A stretch of 8,746 nucleotides of DNA from Candidatus Delongbacteria bacterium (lineage in GTDB: Bacteria; CAIWAD01; BS150m-G50): the NCBI GenBank assembly GCA_016784425.1, contig JADHUQ010000098.1, positions 1-8,746 on the forward strand. Reading direction: 5' to 3'. The notes below the pieces were generated by a model that worked only from the letters and a program-made list of their open reading frames with translations, was not told the origin of the DNA and made no database searches. Shown in pieces: positions 7,343 through 8,746 of this stretch; within the stretch, counting starts at the first letter, position 1; each line of letters begins with the position of its first letter. The position numbers were made by a program, and so were the translations under genes.

Positions 7343-7379
7343 CACTCCAGGCGAAGCTTTTTTAGCGTTAACCCTGGTG
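7343..7379 (-). terminator. Weak stem-loop between epimerase and activator genes, possible attenuator
   Basis: Reading the minus strand, CACCAGG (7379-7373, the last codons of the epimerase) can pair with CCTGGAGTG (7351-7343), giving 5 bp, a bulged A and 3 more bp around a 21-nt loop. A short inner pairing GCT/AGC is possible across the A-run. The following ATTTTG is only weakly U-rich. It is the only hairpin I found in the longest noncoding gap of the window (7310-7367). The long loop and poor T-tract make full termination doubtful; it might partly reduce read-through. Confidence 0.25.
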
Positions 7380-8294
7380 TTGCTGCCGGAAGTAAGCTGC
7401 CGTACGCTTGATACCCTCCGTCAGCATGACCTGCGGTCTCCATCCAAGCAGGCTGGCGGCCTTGCTGTTATCGATTACCGAGCGTTGCTGTTCTCCCGGC
7501 ATACCGGGGCCATGTTTTTCCGCAGCGTCTATAGCCAGGGCATCACGGATCAGGGTAAAGATCTGGTTGACATCGGTTTCGACACCGGTCCCGATGTTGA
7601 CGATGTCGGGCGATTCACTGTCAAGTGCCATCAGGTTCGCTCGGACCACATCACCGACATAAACATAGTCACGGGTCTGGGTGCCATCACCGTTGATTAC
7701 CGGTTCCCCACCCTCCAGCAAGCGATCACAGAAAATTGCTACCACACCGGCCTCCCCCTTGCTGTTCTGCCGAGGCCCGTAGACATTGGCGTAGCGCACG
7801 ATAAAATAGTCGAGTCCGAACTCATGCTGGAAATAGAAGAGGTAGTTCTCGATGGTGAGCTTGCAGATGCCGTAGGGTGAGATCGGACGGAGGGGGTGCT
7901 TTTCATCGGCGGGAAAACAATCCTGTTCGCCATAAATGGCTCCCCCGGTGGAGGAGAGCACGAACTTCTTTACACCGTGCTGCTGCCCCAACTGAAGCAG
8001 GTTTATGGAACCGAGAATGTTTACCCGGGCGTCATACACCGGATCCTCCACCGACTTGCGCACATCTATCTGCGCGGCGCAATGCATGATGTGTGTTATC
8101 TTTTCTTCCTGTATCACAGTGGCAATATCGGGGGACTGGATGTCCATTTCGTAAAAGGTGGCCGCGGGATTGAGGTTGGCACGACTGCCGGTGCAGAGAT
8201 TGTCTACAACTGCAACCCGGTCGCCTCTTTCCAGAAGAGCGTCCACAGTGTGGGAACCGATAAAGCCGGCTCCACCGGTAACCAGCAGGTTCAA
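7368..8294 (-). CDS. galE: NAD-dependent sugar-nucleotide epimerase, UDP-glucose 4-epimerase-like
   Basis: An extended short-chain dehydrogenase, probably interconverting UDP-glucose and UDP-galactose (or their N-acetyl forms) by transient oxidation at C4 with bound NAD. The 308-residue product shows the Rossmann NAD loop TGGAGFIGS (6-14), acidic Asp31 in VVDNL that binds the NAD ribose, HCAAQIDVRKSVEDP (71-85), and the catalytic set Thr116, Tyr141 and Lys145 (SSTGGAIYG and SPYGICK). RYANVYGPRQ (167-176) and DGTQTRDYVYVGDVVRAN (203-220) are substrate-domain motifs of the short bacterial/archaeal GalE type. The start is TTG (8294-8292), supported by AAGGAG 6 nt upstream. With it the Rossmann loop lies at the usual distance, and it overlaps the purD stop as TTGA. 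Other C4 epimerases and related dehydratases share these motifs, so the exact substrate is uncertain. Proximity to lptE suits a role in polysaccharide or LPS precursor supply, which is inference. Confidence 0.9.
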   Translation of the reverse strand: MNLLVTGGAGFIGSHTVDALLERGDRVAVVDNLCTGSRANLNPAATFYEMDIQSPDIATVIQEEKITHIMHCAAQIDVRKSVEDPVYDARVNILGSINLLQLGQQHGVKKFVLSSTGGAIYGEQDCFPADEKHPLRPISPYGICKLTIENYLFYFQHEFGLDYFIVRYANVYGPRQNSKGEAGVVAIFCDRLLEGGEPVINGDGTQTRDYVYVGDVVRANLMALDSESPDIVNIGTGVETDVNQIFTLIRDALAIDAAEKHGPGMPGEQQRSVIDNSKAASLLGWRPQVMLTEGIKRTAAYFRQQHQG

Positions 8295-8746
8295 AGTGTT
8301 CTCCTTCCAATATCGGTGCGGTACTGTTTATGTTCGAAGTTGATCTTTCCAATTTCCCGGTAAGCGGTGTTTACAGCCGCAGCCAGTGTATCCCCCAAGG
8401 CGGTGACTGCCAGCACTCTCCCACCGGCGGTAACGAGCGCACCATCCTGCAATCTGGTTCCGGCGTGATACACTATGCAGTCTGAAACATTTTCCAGACC
8501 GGTGATCGGCAGCCCGGTGGGGTAACTGCCGGGATAGCCACCTGAGGCCAACACCACAGTAGCCGCGTGTCTTCCGGTTTCCAGGCGGCGGGTGACGAAC
8601 TCCTCTTCAGGTAAGGTCAGCGCTTCCAGCAGATCCTCCTCCATCAAAGGCAGCAGGACCTGTGCTTCCGGATCACCGAAACGACAGTTATATTCGAGGT
8701 TTACAGGGCCGGTAGCGGTCAACATCAGTCCGAGGAAAAGCACCCC
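8291..8746 (-). CDS. purD: Phosphoribosylamine-glycine ligase (PurD), C-terminal part
   Basis: The last 151 codons of GAR synthetase, which joins 5-phosphoribosylamine and glycine with ATP in step two of purine synthesis. The window edge cuts the gene; the whole protein is usually about 420-430 residues, so the N-domain and most of the ATP-grasp fold are outside. The visible part opens with GVLFLGLMLT and LEYNCRFGDPEAQVLLPLM, the end of the ATP-grasp domain, whose Glu and Asn in LEYNCRFGDPE bind the metal. The C-domain follows with AATVVLASGGYPGSYPTG, then VYHAGT, GGRVLAVTALG, and an end of YRTDIGRRTL that matches the family's usual finish (YR-DIG). Its stop codon TGA overlaps the epimerase start by 4 nt and the epimerase Shine-Dalgarno lies within its codons. 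Nothing suggests loss of function in the visible part. Confidence 0.95.
   Translation of the reverse strand, partial: GVLFLGLMLTATGPVNLEYNCRFGDPEAQVLLPLMEEDLLEALTLPEEEFVTRRLETGRHAATVVLASGGYPGSYPTGLPITGLENVSDCIVYHAGTRLQDGALVTAGGRVLAVTALGDTLAAAVNTAYREIGKINFEHKQYRTDIGRRTL
8301..8306 (-). promoter_or_regulatory. Ribosome binding site deciding a TTG start for the epimerase
   Basis: AAGGAG, extended to GGAAGGAG through 8308, is the strongest Shine-Dalgarno in the window. It sits 6 nt before TTG at 8294-8292, inside the last codons of purD. It decides in favour of the rare TTG start, which begins the protein as MNLLVTGGAGF, exactly where this family normally starts. Confidence 0.8.

Noticed and set aside
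7322..7351. Sigma-70 promoter with -10-like CATACT in the galE/activator gap
   Set aside because: The -10 matches four of six consensus bases, but no acceptable -35 lies 16-18 nt upstream.
7334..7353. Possible sigma-54 (-24/-12) promoter before the activator gene
   Set aside because: A TGG occurs, but 10 nt after the GG the sequence is TG, not the invariant GC, and the rest of the -24 element does not match.
7149..7880. Long plus-strand open frame of 243 codons across the activator start and epimerase end
   Set aside because: It is antisense to two well-supported genes, has no recognisable domain or hydrophobic pattern, and crosses an intergenic gap; it is explained by codon bias of the minus-strand genes.
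1..8746. tRNA/rRNA genes, CRISPR arrays, insertion sequences, toxin-antitoxin or phage-defence genes
   Set aside because: Almost every base belongs to one of eight intact or edge-cut genes, and no repeats with spacers, terminal inverted repeats or tRNA-like folds were seen.

Overview
The window reads as chromosomal DNA from an uncultured Gram-negative bacterium of the Fibrobacteres-Chlorobi-Bacteroidetes (FCB) superphylum. Three things point there. The large secreted protease carries a C-terminal FlgD-like / type IX-type sorting domain. The leftmost gene begins with the FGxNKVQY...W.YIQT.HFDIYF signature, which I know from secreted proteins of this group. A sigma-54 activator, an LptE-like lipoprotein and a small TPR-like protein sit next to each other in an order I recall from Bacteroidota. 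I cannot name a phylum; KSB1-, Zixibacteria-, Calditrichota- or Marinimicrobia-like lineages are all possible.

All eight genes lie on the minus strand, so transcription runs from right to left: purD (3' part, cut by the window edge) > galE-like epimerase > sigma-54-dependent Fis-family activator > lptE > small TPR-like protein > 1415-residue subtilisin-type secreted protease > coaE > 5' start of a secreted PD40/peptidase-MA-like protein (cut by the left edge). Packing is very tight. Junctions are a 4-nt TTGA overlap (purD/galE), a 57-nt gap (galE/activator), a 4-nt ATGA overlap (activator/lptE), a 1-nt gap (lptE/TPR), a 35-nt gap (TPR/protease), a 1-nt TAATG overlap (protease/coaE) and a 4-nt ATGA overlap (coaE/last gene). 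No noncoding stretch exceeds 60 nt. I see no RNA genes, insertion sequences, CRISPR arrays, attachment sites or origins.

Functionally this mixes housekeeping metabolism (purine synthesis, coenzyme A synthesis, sugar-nucleotide epimerisation) with cell-envelope biogenesis (LptE, the epimerase) and secretion (protease, MA-like protein), with a transcription activator in the middle. The most natural reading is one long operon, or two joined at the galE/activator gap, where a weak stem-loop could act as a partial terminator. I find no clearly undescribed system. The best candidate for follow-up is the activator-LptE-TPR trio: a receiver-less sigma-54 activator translationally coupled to an outer-membrane LPS-assembly lipoprotein. 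The divergent motifs of CoaE and the domain architecture of the protease (probable seven-bladed calcium-loop propeller) are secondary points.
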